Positions 11,589 to 26,139 of a stretch of DNA of 64,000 nucleotides are shown piece by piece. The notes beneath the pieces were generated by a model. The model did no database searches. It worked only from the letters and a program-made list of their open reading frames with translations, and was not told the origin of the DNA. The DNA lies in assembly GCA_011947345.1 (NCBI GenBank), contig JAAVTG010000077.1, positions 372,001 to 436,000 on the forward strand, in the 5' to 3' direction. The position numbers were made by a program, and so were the translations under genes. The DNA is from Phytophthora quininea. Lineage: Eukaryota; Oomycota; Peronosporomycetes; Peronosporales; Peronosporaceae. Numbering within the stretch: position 1 is the stretch's first letter; each line of letters opens with the position of its first letter.

Positions 11589-14500
11589 TCACATCCTCGT
11601 ACACGACCCACTGCTTGTATCCTTCATCTCGGGCAGCAGCATCCTCGTGTCTTTTTCCTCTTCTGCACTCGAAGAGCCCCCTTGTCGTTGGTGTTCGGTG
11701 ATTCGATACGTTCCTGACGGTAGTCCTGAGTAACTTCGACTCGACGGAAGGCTTTCAGTGCCGGCACTTTGCCGGTCAGAGTATCGGTCGGCAACGTAGT
11801 GTCCTCCAGCGATCCCACCGACGCCACCTTGGTTGCTCCGACGGATTGTCGTCGTTGTCTTCTTCTTGCCACCCTTGGGCGGTAAGTTGGTTCGCACCAC
11901 TTGACGTGTGACACCTTCCGTTTCCGGGATCACTTCGTGCGCTGGCGCAAGAGCTTCAGCGACGGTGGGGTGGGAGGTGAAAGTGGTGGTGGTGATAGTT
12001 GTCGTTCGCTTTGTACGCTTTCCACCATAGCCACCTGCAGCGGATGAAGATGCTGCTGGTTCTTCCACGTCTTGGTACTGCACTTGAGAGCGCAAATTCA
12101 CAATGGTGTTGACTGGTCCCGTTTGAGGTGGAGAGCTGTTGTTGGTTCCCCTAGTGTTCAAGTCGAAAGAGTTCCCTCCATGACGGATCATTGATGAAAT
12201 CGACGTTCGCGACGTTCGATCTTCCACCAGTTGCTGCAGGTACAGCACGATCTCAGCGGCGCTCGGTCGTTCAGCCGGATCAGCACGCAGACATCGAGCT
12301 GCCAGTTCCAGAATGGCCGGCGGACAATCGTCCGAGAATGCCGGGCGCTTAGCACCGCGAGCCACAAGACGAAGAATTTCATTCTCCTGGGCCTTACCTT
12401 GCGGCGGGTGGTTTGCATTCCAGTACGGGTAGTCATCAGTGTCGATCTCAGATAGCACAACGCCGTATGAGTAAATGTCCGCGCGTTCGTCGTAGTCGTG
12501 ACCGAGTAAAACCTCCGGGGCGATCCAGAACGACGTGCCGATGCCCACCGTCATGTGTTCGCTGCCGTCGTAGAATTTCCGCTCACGAGCAATGCCAAAG
12601 TCGCTGAGTTTGGCCTCCATGTCGGCATTCAGCAGCACGTTCTTAGCCTTCAGATCGCGATGAATGATCGTCGGAGTCAAACCGTGGAGATAAACCAGCG
12701 CCTCAGCGATATGCAGAGCAATGACGGACTTGTGTGCTTCCCAGGTGAGTCGGTACCCTCGGCGCTTAAACCGGCGGGTGACATCGCGCAGATCGCCACG
12801 CTCCATCAATTCCGTCACCGCCGACAGATCCGCCGGGGTCGCCCAGCAAGCTCCAATAAACTCTACAATGCGAGGGTGGTTCAGCCCCGAGATGAGGGTG
12901 ATCTCACGCACGAACTGCTCGACTTGGTCGCGTTCGACCTCGCGCTCATTGCGGATCTTCTTGACGGCGACCTGCTGACCTCGGTAACTTCCGACGAACA
13001 CGAGGCCAAACCCGCCGCGACTGATGCAGCGACCAAGTGTCACCTCTGCGTAGTCCAGCCGACGGGAACTCAAGACAGGGTTGTTGGATAAACTCACAGC
13101 CAACGCAGAACCTTCGTGATCCACGCCATTGCCTAACCTTGAAGAGCCATATCCGACGTATGCTGGCATCGGTCCCGAACGAGGGCCCACAGCGTTATCA
13201 CCAACCGCTTCGGGACTCGCATCGACAGCTTCACGGTTCTGAACATCACGGTAGGCGTCGTCACCGCTGTACACGGGCGTTGTTGGGACGAGCGCTACTG
13301 GAGACTGGAACGGGCTGGTTTCGCTCTCTCGGTGGTGACGCCGACGCTGCCACAGCACCAGCAGAAGCAGCAAAAGACGATAATGATGCCGGCAATGAGC
13401 CAATACCACAGCAACCCGAGTCCGTCGTCGTCGCCGGTGTCCGATCCCGAAGACTGCGCGGAATCCGGGGCCGCTGCTGTGTTCCATTCAGCACGCAAAG
13501 GTGGTGCCGTGCGCAGATTTCCACGCACCGTCCTGGCAGGTCGATGAAGAGTCTGGCTGGTCGGCGGTGAATGCCTTGAGGTTTTGAAGTTTTTCGAACT
13601 CGGTCTCGCTCACGTTGAAGTCCTTGATGTTGTTGCCTTGGATGTAGAGCGCTTGCAATGCACTTGCGTTTAAACTTGCAGCCGGGAAAGCCGAGAGCGC
13701 ATTGTAAGACATATTCAACTCCTTAAGGTTGTCGCCGCCGACGTAAGCTTGGTCGATGTTATTCGACGACAGGTCCAGGTATTGCAAGGAGCTCCAGTCA
13801 CTGGTAAAGCCATCGCTGAGGCTCGAAATGTTGCAGTCGTGGAGCGTCAAATTGGTCACGGTCTCAGGAACGAACTTGGAGTTAGCTGCAGCGACGCTGT
13901 TCAAGTCCAATTTGTAGAGAGAGCGTCGTAAGGTTGCTTGACTTGCTCGCCGACTGCACCAGCATTGATGAAGAGCTGGCGGCACTGCGGTTGTCGCCGA
14001 TAAAATCGATTTCGGCTGGGGATTCTCCAGCACCTTGGATGTCTAGCATCTCCAGACTGGACGGCACCTCGAGAGAACGGATTGTAGTGATGGCCAATTC
14101 ATCAGACGACGACTGGGTCAACGGACGCTGTGTCGAACTTGCTGACGAATTGTTCGATCCCCTCGTAACTCGGAAATACCAGGACGAGGCAGTCTCGCTG
14201 TAGCCGATGACACAAGTGCAGGAGGCATTGAGAGCTGTGAGCTCATCAGGGCAGCCGCCATTTGGTGCCTCGGCATCAGAACGCGTCACCAAGGCTGGCA
14301 TTCCATCACATATCTGCTGAGAGACACCAGCCGCCGTCGTGAAACTTTTGGCTCCGACAACTAATTGCGTTTCCTCATTCCTGAAGTTGGAAGTGAACCA
14401 ACTTGTTAGAGTTGACGAGGATGACGTTGAAGTCGACGAACTGGAAGCAGGCGCTGCTGTAGTAGTACTGGATTCGCTCGATGAACTCACTGAGTTTGCG

Positions 14501-15486
14501 GCTGCAGTGGAACCGGTCGCCGTTGAGTCGACTCGAGATGATGCTGTAGTAGTTGACGCACCGTTTGCAGACCCCGTTGTCGAGCTCGTCGTCGTCGATG
14601 TAGTTGTAGAGGTCGTACTAGCACTAGATGACGTACCTGCCGATGTTAAACTGTTCGAGTTGCCAGCAGCAGACCCAGTTGTAGACGTTGTTGTCGTCGT
14701 GCTCGTAGTGGTAGAACTAACCCCGGCCGTAGAAGACGCTGTGGCGATCGCAGAACCGCCGTCGTTGTTCGCCGACCCGGTTGCCGTGCTGCTACTGGTA
14801 GTTGTGCCAGGTGCGACTCCACTCACGGCTGTGCCGCTTGCTGTGGTTGAGGTCGTTGAGCTGCCTTCCATTGTGCGAGCACTGCTCCCGGTCGTCGTAG
14901 TCGAGGTCGAAGCCCCTTCCATCGCAGCTCCTGTCGACGGTGCCGTCGTTGTGGATACCCCACCTGTTCCATTGATGGTTGCACTCGTCGATGCTCCATC
15001 AACAATCGAAGAAGCCGACGAACCGCTCGTTGTGGTGGTCGACGTCGCCGCGTCTCCGGAATTGTTCGAGCTGGATTCCTCGGACGTGGTGGTGACCACT
15101 GTGGTTTCGCCTGTAGTTGGGTCTGTGGACGTGGAAGTTCTTGTGGTGTTCAATCCGTTGTCTGTGGCGACTACCGTCACAGGAGCCGATCCGTCCTCTG
15201 CGTCCGTGGTGGTGATCGTCGTAGTCGAGACATTCCTATTGTTGCTAACCGCGCCGTTCGTGCTGGTCGAACCTTCGCTGGTGCGCGTGATCGAGGTCGT
15301 ACTGTTAGCCGAGTCTGCTCTGGCGGTCGTTGTCGTCGTCGTGACTGTGGTGATAACCACCGCCTTTCCTGAAGGCATGGTCTCGTTCCTTGTGGTGACC
15401 GTCGTGAAGCTCGACGATGGGGCCGAAGTGGCCAACGTCGCCACCCCGGCGGTATCAGTCTCCGCCACCGAGGAGTTGGATTGCAA
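11589..15486 (-). CDS. LRR receptor-like kinase with mucin-like Ser/Thr-rich ectodomain (frame-broken)
   Basis: Three overlapping frames make one receptor gene. The N-terminal frame (15,486-13,882) encodes about 350 residues of Ser/Thr/Ala-rich sequence, probably heavily O-glycosylated, then the family cysteine region (CPDELTALNASCTC). The LRR frame (14,033-13,488) has YLDLSSNNI, LKELNMSYNAL and ALYIQGNNIKDF. The transmembrane helix (WLIAGIIIVFCCFCWCC) lies near 13,360-13,410 in another frame. The kinase frame (13,487-11,589) has RGGFGLVFVG, VAVKK, HRDLKAKN, DFG and APE, then a 190-residue low-complexity tail. About four frame changes occur between 13.30 and 13.95 kb, one in a TCTCTC run. The kinase and the mucin part are each open for over 500 codons, so sequence errors are likelier than death. 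The start and signal peptide are not resolved: no ATG precedes the mucin frame before an upstream stop. Confidence 0.75.
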
Positions 15487-16514
15487 CCCCGCAGCGACAC
15501 CATTGCTAGAATGAAGCGGTGCGGCAGGTCGATGACTACGCCGTTAGACGTGAAATGAACTTGTGCCTCCCGCCGCTACGCCACGCTGCACCCAGGACAG
15601 CCCCGGCGCCAAGACAATATTCGCAGCTGAGTCGGTCAGGAACGGTGAGAAAGGCCGGCAGCAGGCGACAGCTCCCATGCCTGTGGTCGTCCTGCATCCA
15701 AAGCTTGCCAAAGAGAGTCCGCATGTGCGCTGCTGGCTGAGCTCTCTGGGGGCGGTGAGTTTTCGTGGCGATGATGTCTCCCTCGCGCAGTAACAGCGAT
15801 TACTTCAACACGCCACTGTACTGCCGGCGGCTCTCGGTCCGTGAGTGCCACGCTCGACTTGAGGCGGATGAGCATTTCAACACGAGCTCTCGGTGCCTGC
15901 GGACCACCACCATGTCCAGGTAGCCGGTCCAATTCCGGCTACTAGGTCGTTGCGATCGAGCTCAAGTGTCCGCTACTGGACTACTACTACTGGTATTCAC
16001 TCACAAAAAGAGCTTTTAACGACGGACGCGACAGTGAAAGTCTCGAGTTTGGAAGTGAAACGAGCTCCACTGAATTAGTAACCGCTGTCCAGAGTAGTTT
16101 TATTGGCGCTTCTGGAGCACTGAAGTTATGGAGTAGGGACGCTCGAGCAGAGTTAAAGCGAGCAGGAGGTGCAAAGCACCCGTCGACTTGCAGTTACTTA
16201 TGAGCGGTAGCTCAAGACGTATCATGGTGCGGAAACCATCGCGGGTTTTTCCCAGTTTATCTTTTCTGGCGTCTTGGTTGGCGTGGTAGGGACAAAACTC
16301 GATGAGTTTTGTGCAAGTGAAACAGACCACAACGGACGATGTTTGAAAATGCCTGCGTTCGGTGCAGAAATTTCACCATTCGGTGTCGTCAAACTTATTC
16401 ATCCAACAACAACAACCAGAAAAGTATACTTTTCGTGGTACTGTTCTTTTGTCCGAAAAAGGCAAATAAGCTATACCACAGGATATATTCTATCAGTATT
16501 AGTCACTGTCAATA
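15487..16514. other. Divergent intergenic region
   Basis: About 1 kb lies between the mucin-type receptor kinase (minus) and the FHA gene (plus). A missing first exon with the receptor's signal peptide may lie within the first few hundred bases, because an acceptor-like TTCTAG precedes the mucin frame. No other feature was recognised. Confidence 0.35.
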
Positions 16515-17421
16515 ATGGCCACGATGATGGCGCCGACACTGGTGCCCGGCCCGGAGGAGCGGAAGAAGGCGCTGGAGAAGAAGTTCGTGGAGAGGCGGCC
16601 GCCACTGGCCTACGCCAAGCTCAGTGGACGTCTGCACGACGACACACCGTTCGAGAAGCTCATCACGCACCTGCCGGCGGAGCTGGGGCGAGGTGCTGTC
16701 AGCGGTATGAAGCAATTAATATATAGAAATCGATTATTATAAATTCATTTTATTGTCTGCATGCAGCAACACCCGACCACCGCGTCATGATGGGCGAGCA
16801 CAAGGCCATCTCGAGACTGCACGCGCGCATCCAGTGGAGCCAAACGGACAGCTGCTTCGAACTGCAGTGCCTCGGTAAGAACGGCATGTTCGCCAGCGGC
16901 AAGTTCGTGGCCAAGAACCAGACCATCAAGCTCACGTCCAAGATGCCACTCAAGATCGGCCACTCGCGGGTCTATTTCCTGTGCGGCATTCGCTCCATTA
17001 TCAGCACCATGAGCGGCTACAAGATTATCCAGAAGGTGGCAAGCTTTTTAGAGATAAAGTAGTATTATTTTTTTATTGACGTGATTCATTTGTTGCAGGC
17101 TTTCGAGAAGGCCAAACACCACAAGGGGCTGACGAGTTTGACGGCCGAGCAAGTTTGCAATCAGATTCTGGAGAGTTATCCCAAGAGCGAGCATGAACTT
17201 GGCGGCAAGGAGCATTTGCGCACCTTCGTCACGTACGTTTAGAGAGGAGATGATTCAGAGCGGAACTGATGAAATTCTTCTTGTTGTGCTGGAGCAGTGC
17301 GTATTTGCAGGAAGACACGCAGGTGTTTGAGCGCGTAGAAGGAAGTTCTCCTGCCGCACCAGTCTACAAGATGAGGCCGGTAGTTAGCCCGACAAGTGAT
17401 CCAAAGAGACTGCGCCCGTAA
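16515..17421 (+). CDS. FHA-domain protein
   Basis: Four exons (16515-16704, 16767-17035, 17099-17232, 17298-17421) with GT-AG introns of 62-65 bases encode 238 aa without frame breaks. The FHA domain, a phosphothreonine-binding fold, spans about residues 45-130: VMMGEHKAISRLHARIQW contains the conserved Ser-Arg-x-His, and LQCLGKNGMFASGKFV the Asn-Gly pair. A helical segment follows (LTAEQVCNQILESYPKSEHE), resembling the winged-helix-like region next to FHA domains in some fungal regulators; that likeness is an inference. The C-terminus is short and basic, so a nuclear role is plausible but unproven. It is inserted between two receptor kinases on the opposite strand. Confidence 0.75.
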
Positions 17422-17598
17422 ACCCCACTCCAAAGACTGCCGACACGAACGGCGAGTCAGCGCAAAAGAAGCAAAAGGTTTCAAACTAAGGTGGGCACTC
17501 AGCTAGGAATGCCAATCAATGCATGGCGAGTTCTCTATCATATGTGCGGTGTATTCATAAGTGGCAAGTGTACTCCAGTTTTTCCATGATGACCGAAG

Positions 17599-20403
<2,805 letters not shown>

Positions 20404-20876
20404 AATGGACCAAAGGGTACCGGTGTAGTCGGTTAAGAGGCCGCGAGCCACTTGGTCGGGACGGAGCCTTCGACTGCTTTGTGTCCCGAGAAAACTCGTA
20501 GTGAGGAGCGACAAATGAGCCCCTTCACTGAAATTTGGCTTGTGTCTGTCCCCGAGCGATAGGACAAGCCAGTGGCGACGGCCGCGGGGCTCCGATGGCG
20601 CCAAGAGGCGCTTGGTCAAGTCCTCCGGACTCTTCCGCTCCACGCACTCAACTCAGCCGCCCACTGCAGGAGCCAGCGCCGGCGCTGGCACCAGCTAAGA
20701 CTTGCCATGGCGGTGGTCGCCTTGGTCGGACGCAGCGGCGTGAGTAACTCGGCAAAGCCGAGCAGATACTGCCGAAGATTAGGATTGGAAGCTTTTGATT
20801 TAGTAGTACAATACTTTGTTTAGAAATACATGAATTTCAAACGTGAATCGATGCAAATCAGAACTCGGTTTGATCG
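20404..20876. promoter_or_regulatory. Divergent promoter region, receptor kinase / TRP channel
   Basis: These 473 bp separate the divergent starts of the receptor kinase (20403) and the ankyrin-TRP gene (20877). Some in-frame codons continue upstream of the kinase ATG but lack an obvious signal peptide. No specific motif was recognised. Confidence 0.35.
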
Positions 20877-23800
20877 ATGGAGACGGCGACGAAGCAGGAG
20901 CTGGAGAAGGCGCTGAAGGATGCAGACGACGACGCGTTTAAACGGGTGTACGAACAGCATCCCCAGTACCGAGTGCGTGTTCTGAATAATCTTACAAATG
21001 TGCGGAAATAGAGCTGTGTCAATTGACGGAGTTGTGTCATTCTGGGTCCATGTTGTTTTAGGACGAAGAAGGACGGACGCTGCTACACTTGGCTATTGAG
21101 CATGGACTCTTCGATGCAGTGGATGGAGATCTGTCCAATGTCCTGTGGACGCTTGCGACAAGAGTGGACGCACGCCGTTGATGGTGGCGGCCGAGCGAGG
21201 CTTCAGTCTAATCTGCGAAGAGCTGCTGGCCAATGGAGCGTCGACGTCTGCAGTGGTGAGGATATGACAGTCCACTCAATAGTTCATGGTTTGCTGATAC
21301 TTTTGTTTATAACTAAAGGCAGAAGATGGCAGTACAGCGTTGACAATTGCGCTAAAAGGGATCGATTGCTGGTGTGCCAAGTGCTGGTGGCAGCAGATCC
21401 GGAACGAGCGGTGGATGTGTGTGAGGTTCGGATGACATGATGATAACGTGGATACTAATTGGCGCTGTGGTTCAAAAAGCAATTATTGGAGGCGATTAGA
21501 GCGGGAAGGAGGGATGAAGTGGTGCTGCTCGTGAAAGCTGGCGTGAAGCTTGATGTTAAGGTTAGTCTTTTAGTGCTGTATTGTGCTGGTATCATCGGAA
21601 TTAACGGTACTGTATGTGGTGTTATGTCTAGCGCATGGCTGGAGGGAAGAACGCAGCCCACTCCGAGAGGCCATTTCACACCCACAAATTCTTCGAGAAC
21701 TGCTGCGTTTTGGAGCTCCTGCGAATGCAAAGGTTACTACCAACTGATTATGAACATGAGTGACTTGAATACTTACTTTGAACGGACATACCACAGAATA
21801 AAGCAGGGGCTACAACCTTATCAATCACTGCTGCTAACGACGAGTTAAAGCCTGTGAAATCTTGCTGGATTACGGAGCCTCCCTCAACTCCAAGGTAGTT
21901 TTTTTCTAGGTTTTTACCACTCGCATTGACCCCGTGTTTTTACCCTGTGTGTAGGACAACGTCGGCCGAACACCAATGTACCATGCTTGCTGTCACGAAC
22001 GAGAAAGCACAATTGCTTATTTCATCCAGCTGGGAGCTTCGGTGGATACCGTGGACAATCGAGGAAGGACTCCTCTGTTTTACCATGCTGAACGGGGAAA
22101 TATACTGGGGTGTGAACTCTTACTCCAATTTCATGCCAATGCGAACCACAAGGTTGGAAATCACTAGACTTATATCAGTTGGAAATAGTGCACAGTCTAA
22201 CTATTGTTTCCAGGACATGTCTTCCTGGACTGCACTTCATCTAGCAGCTAGCCACGGCCATAAGGAAGTATGTCGGCTACTACTCAATTATGTTAATACT
22301 ACAGATATGGAGCGCGAAGATCAGCAAATGGTGCTATGCCAGCCGACAGCTTCTATCGGGAGCTGGATATCCGTGACGGAGACGTGTTTGATGCGAATTT
22401 ACGCCAAGTTGCTGTAAGCAAGACTGCAATGAATTTCGTTATATTAATGCTAATTGAGGTGTATGTACAGCTCATCTGGAGTGCAAGCCACCCTACAAAA
22501 GTACGGAACATTGAGGATCCGCGATTGCAGTATGAATACCTTGCTACACGTTGCAGCTTCGAGTACAGGAGACAAGCACTGCTATTATATCATTCGATGC
22601 CTCCACTTTATCGGCAACATTGCCATCAACACACAGGTAGTGTACGCAGTCTATGCTTTTCATCATTTTGCTGCACAATACTGAAGAACTGACTTGAGCG
22701 TGGCGCTTCTGAACTAGATAGAATTGCTTCTGCGAGACGCCGTTAGATGTAGCTGCAGATCGCCAATGTTCGATGGCATCATCTGCTCTGCAGTCTCTTG
22801 GAGCAGTTCAGATATCAAGCGATAGCGAGATTTTCCCGAGCTTGGTTCAATTAGCCCCTCCACGGAAAGGGCCTTTGTTTCGCACAGTGATGGGAACATC
22901 GCCAAACTTTACTTCTTGCTCACGAGACCAACTTGTCCGGTTGTGCAGAGGCATTCAAGATGGGTCTAGATCATTTTCAGACGCTACAATCACGCAAGTT
23001 GACACTGATCGTGGAGACACGGTGCTTCACTACTTTATCCAGAGCTCTTTACAGCGGGCGGCATTCCCGTCTGTCATTGATCAGCGCGAGGCACTTAATT
23101 CCAGTAGGTGGCTCGGAACTTTGGATGCACTGCAGTTTTTGCGTATTCTGATCAGCAAGCCGGTACGTGAAGCTGCTCTATTACTGTGAACAACGCGCTA
23201 ACCAAGTTTTATGTGACAAGAACTGGGAAGGGAAGACCCCGCTGCACATTGCAGCAGAGTATGGCGCCTTGGGATTCTGCGAAATTCTTATTGAAAAGGG
23301 GGCTTCGGCTGCTGAAGAGTGTCAGGCACCAGACAATCGACTCCTTGACCAGCCGACTGAAAACCCGCAATTTTGGAAAGCCATTAATTTTGCTGGAACC
23401 GTGAAAGCCTCAGTCGATGAAGCTCACGCGTCGTTCGAAGAGCGTAGTACACTTGTTGAGTACTTACTAAAGGAAGAAAACTCAATCCCCGATGAAGAGA
23501 ACGCGCTGCACGATTGTCAAGAAAAGGTTCGCATGCACTTCCCGCTGTTGCTGCCACTGTTTATTCGGGTGGAAGACGAAACGAAAAACAAAGAGGATTA
23601 TGCGGAGGCGGAAGAACTGTATTATAAGGTGCGTTGATGGCGTTTTTGGTTGTAGTTTCCTGTGTGTTTTTTGATCGTGTTGCAATGGTATGTATGCTTC
23701 ATTAGTTCTTAGATGAATGCTACCCACGCTTTCAGGAGTCGACCGCGTATGAAAACGACCCAAGTGGTGTATTAGTGCATAATGTTTTTCTGAACACGAT

Positions 23801-25951
23801 GCGGCACGGCATCAAAACCCTGAAAAAGGTCGTCGTTCAGCAGTGCGTGATTGAATCTACGGGTGATACTCTGCTTCACTTGATTGCAGTTCATGGCCAT
23901 CCAGAATTTGCTGCAATGATCAAGTTTTTGGTGGAGGAGGCAGATTTGGATATCAACAAGACGGTGCGCAAATGCATTTATGGCTGACATTGCGCTATAG
24001 ACTAACGATTTGCCTGTCTTGCCCAGAACAAACAAATGAAGACGGCGCTACATGTTGCAGTTGAGCACAATATGCCTCACATCTGCTTGTTCTTGATCGC
24101 ACATAGTGCGGATGTTGCGGTCTCGTGCCAAAATGTTGATATTCCGTCGAAAGAAGTGTGGCTTACGCCGTTATACTCAGCGTTGTGGTCCCCCACTCCT
24201 AAGTACGAGATCATTGAAATCTTGTTGAGCACGCCTCAGTCGATCGTTAAGCCGCGTAACCCCAAACTTCATCGCTCTATCCGATACGATGCTGGTCAAG
24301 GCCCCGAAGCGAAGTGGAATGGTGCCGTGTTGGAACAGCTGCTTAAAGTGCACGTATCGGCCCTGCCGCTCTTCTTAGATCATTACGCGGTCGAAGTGAA
24401 CCGGATCAATGGCGAAAAGGTGTATCGCTTTGTTGAGGTACGTGCAACCTATTTCTTCCGTTGAGCTTTCCAATGCTCACGTCTGTTGTCGTTTTTGCAG
24501 GTTCTTGAAATCTGCGAGCATTTAGAGCACATTGTGAACCCGGCTGGCACTTTAACACCTAGCCTGTCGTCCAAGAAAGCTATCAAGAATTCTGCCGTCA
24601 CGCATCCTGTGATTCGAAACGCGATCCACCTGAAGTGGAAACTGTTTGGCTACAGCGTGCATCGAAAGCAGTTATCGCTGTACGTTCTTATGGTGACTTT
24701 CTTTTACTTGTCGAATCTCGTGCTACCCGACATCGAAATTACGACGGATGCCAATGGAAAGAAGAAGGAATCGACGCACAAATGGATTGAGTTTGACTCT
24801 GCTCGCGATTATTTTGTAGCCATCACGAAAGTTGGTTGCTGGTCGCTTGCAGTGTATCACCTCTTGTACGTCGAGTTTTTCAAGGAGTGGCGTTCTAACC
24901 CACGACAGTACTGGCAATCTGTGTGGAATTTCCTGGATGTGTTGACGTACATGCTGATGCTAGGGACGATTCCGTTCGAGGTTTACAATGGACACGACAC
25001 CCAACGCGAATGCATGCTGAGTCTATTGAGTATCCTGCTCTGCGTCAACTTGATGCAGGCACTGCTGGTATCGTCGTATTTCAGTGTGCTGATCTTCACG
25101 TTTGCGCGAATGTTCGGAGTCGTCGCGCGGTTCTTGTTCCAGTACATGCTTCTGCTGTTGGGCTTCTCTGGCGGCTTATTTCTGCTTTATCACGGGACTG
25201 GGCCGTACGAAGACTTTTTCAGCTCCATGCGCATCGTGTTCCTCACAACGTTTGGCGAAATAAATTACGGCGACAACTACAGCTTCGATGACAGTCTAAG
25301 GGCACGAAACTATCTGGCATTCTTGCTTCTCACGACGTATGTATTGGTGGTAATTCTTGTCGCTATGAATTTGATGATCGCGCTGATGACGTCCGAGTAC
25401 GAGAAGGTTCGTATTCAAGCCAAGGAACTATCACTATTGGAGCTTGCAGGAGCGCTGCATCGATACGAGCAATGGCTAGGACAGTGTGTAGTCAAGAAGT
25501 TGTACACCACACCAAAGGGCCAGGAGTTGCTGGAGGACTGTGTCATGCACACGTCGGGGTCGGGTCAAGAGCGACGTGGCTTCTACCGTCGTGCGCTGAC
25601 TTCAGCATCTTCGTCTTTCTCGGGGTCGATGGCGATGCCCATTGGAGCTCAGAGCGCACCACGCAGCAAGATCGACGCGATCCAGCTGTCGTTGATGGCA
25701 AAGACGAACGTCGATGCTATGGAAGTCGGCAGTATCACCGAGGCAATCACCACCGAAGTGATGAAGCGCGTGCACGACGAGGTGGAGGCGCTACGGATGC
25801 AAGTCACAACCGAGTTGCAAGACGTCCGCGAATTGCTCGAAAGCACGCAAAAGCCAACATCCAAGCGCAGAAAGAAGCCTCCAGCAAGCTCGCAGACATG
25901 CTCAGGCTGCTGACCAAAGACGACAAGAACTCTCCGAGGTCCAATCGCTAA
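20877..25951 (+). CDS. Ankyrin-repeat TRP-type cation channel, intron-rich
   Basis: The first two thirds encode ankyrin repeats in many small exons, for example GRTLLHLAIEHG (21,068), GRTPMYHACCHERES (21,965), WTALHLAASHGHKEVCRLLL (22,228), GKTPLHIAAEYGALGFCEIL (23,232), GDTLLHLIAVHGHPEFA and KTALHVAVEHNMPHICLFL. Confident introns include 20973-21061, 21256-21318, 23629-23735, 23964-24026 and 24438-24500. The last exon (24501-25951) carries six transmembrane segments typical of ion_trans: YVLMVTFFYLSNLVLP, VWNFLDVLTYMLMLG, LLLLGFSGGLFLLY, a pore loop near FGEINYGDNY and VILVAMNLMIALMTSEYE. A C-terminal coiled coil follows. The order ankyrin then channel resembles TRPA/TRPV. Single-base breaks at short A or G runs occur near 21,355, 21,845 and 25,850; reading past the last gives a coiled-coil end at 25,951 instead of 25,913. 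Exons between 21.3 and 23.2 kb are uncertain. Confidence 0.75.
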
Positions 25952-26139
25952 AGCATCACGTTGCATGTCACTTCAACTTGCATTGCATTTCATCAGTGCT
26001 TTGCCTACAAACGCCAAGTATAAATCCGGCTCGGATGTTGATTGGTTGGCCGAGGCGCGTCATGTTGAATGGTATCTTGAGCAAGGGCGCTCCTCGATGG
26101 TTGTCATTTCCCGATTCGCCGACAAGCGTCCAAGTGAAG

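Noticed and set aside
14339..15514. A 391-codon open frame on the plus strand rich in Val/Glu/Asp
   Set aside because: It is the antisense of the Ser/Thr-rich receptor ectodomain; biased codons such as ACC and TCC keep the opposite strand open.
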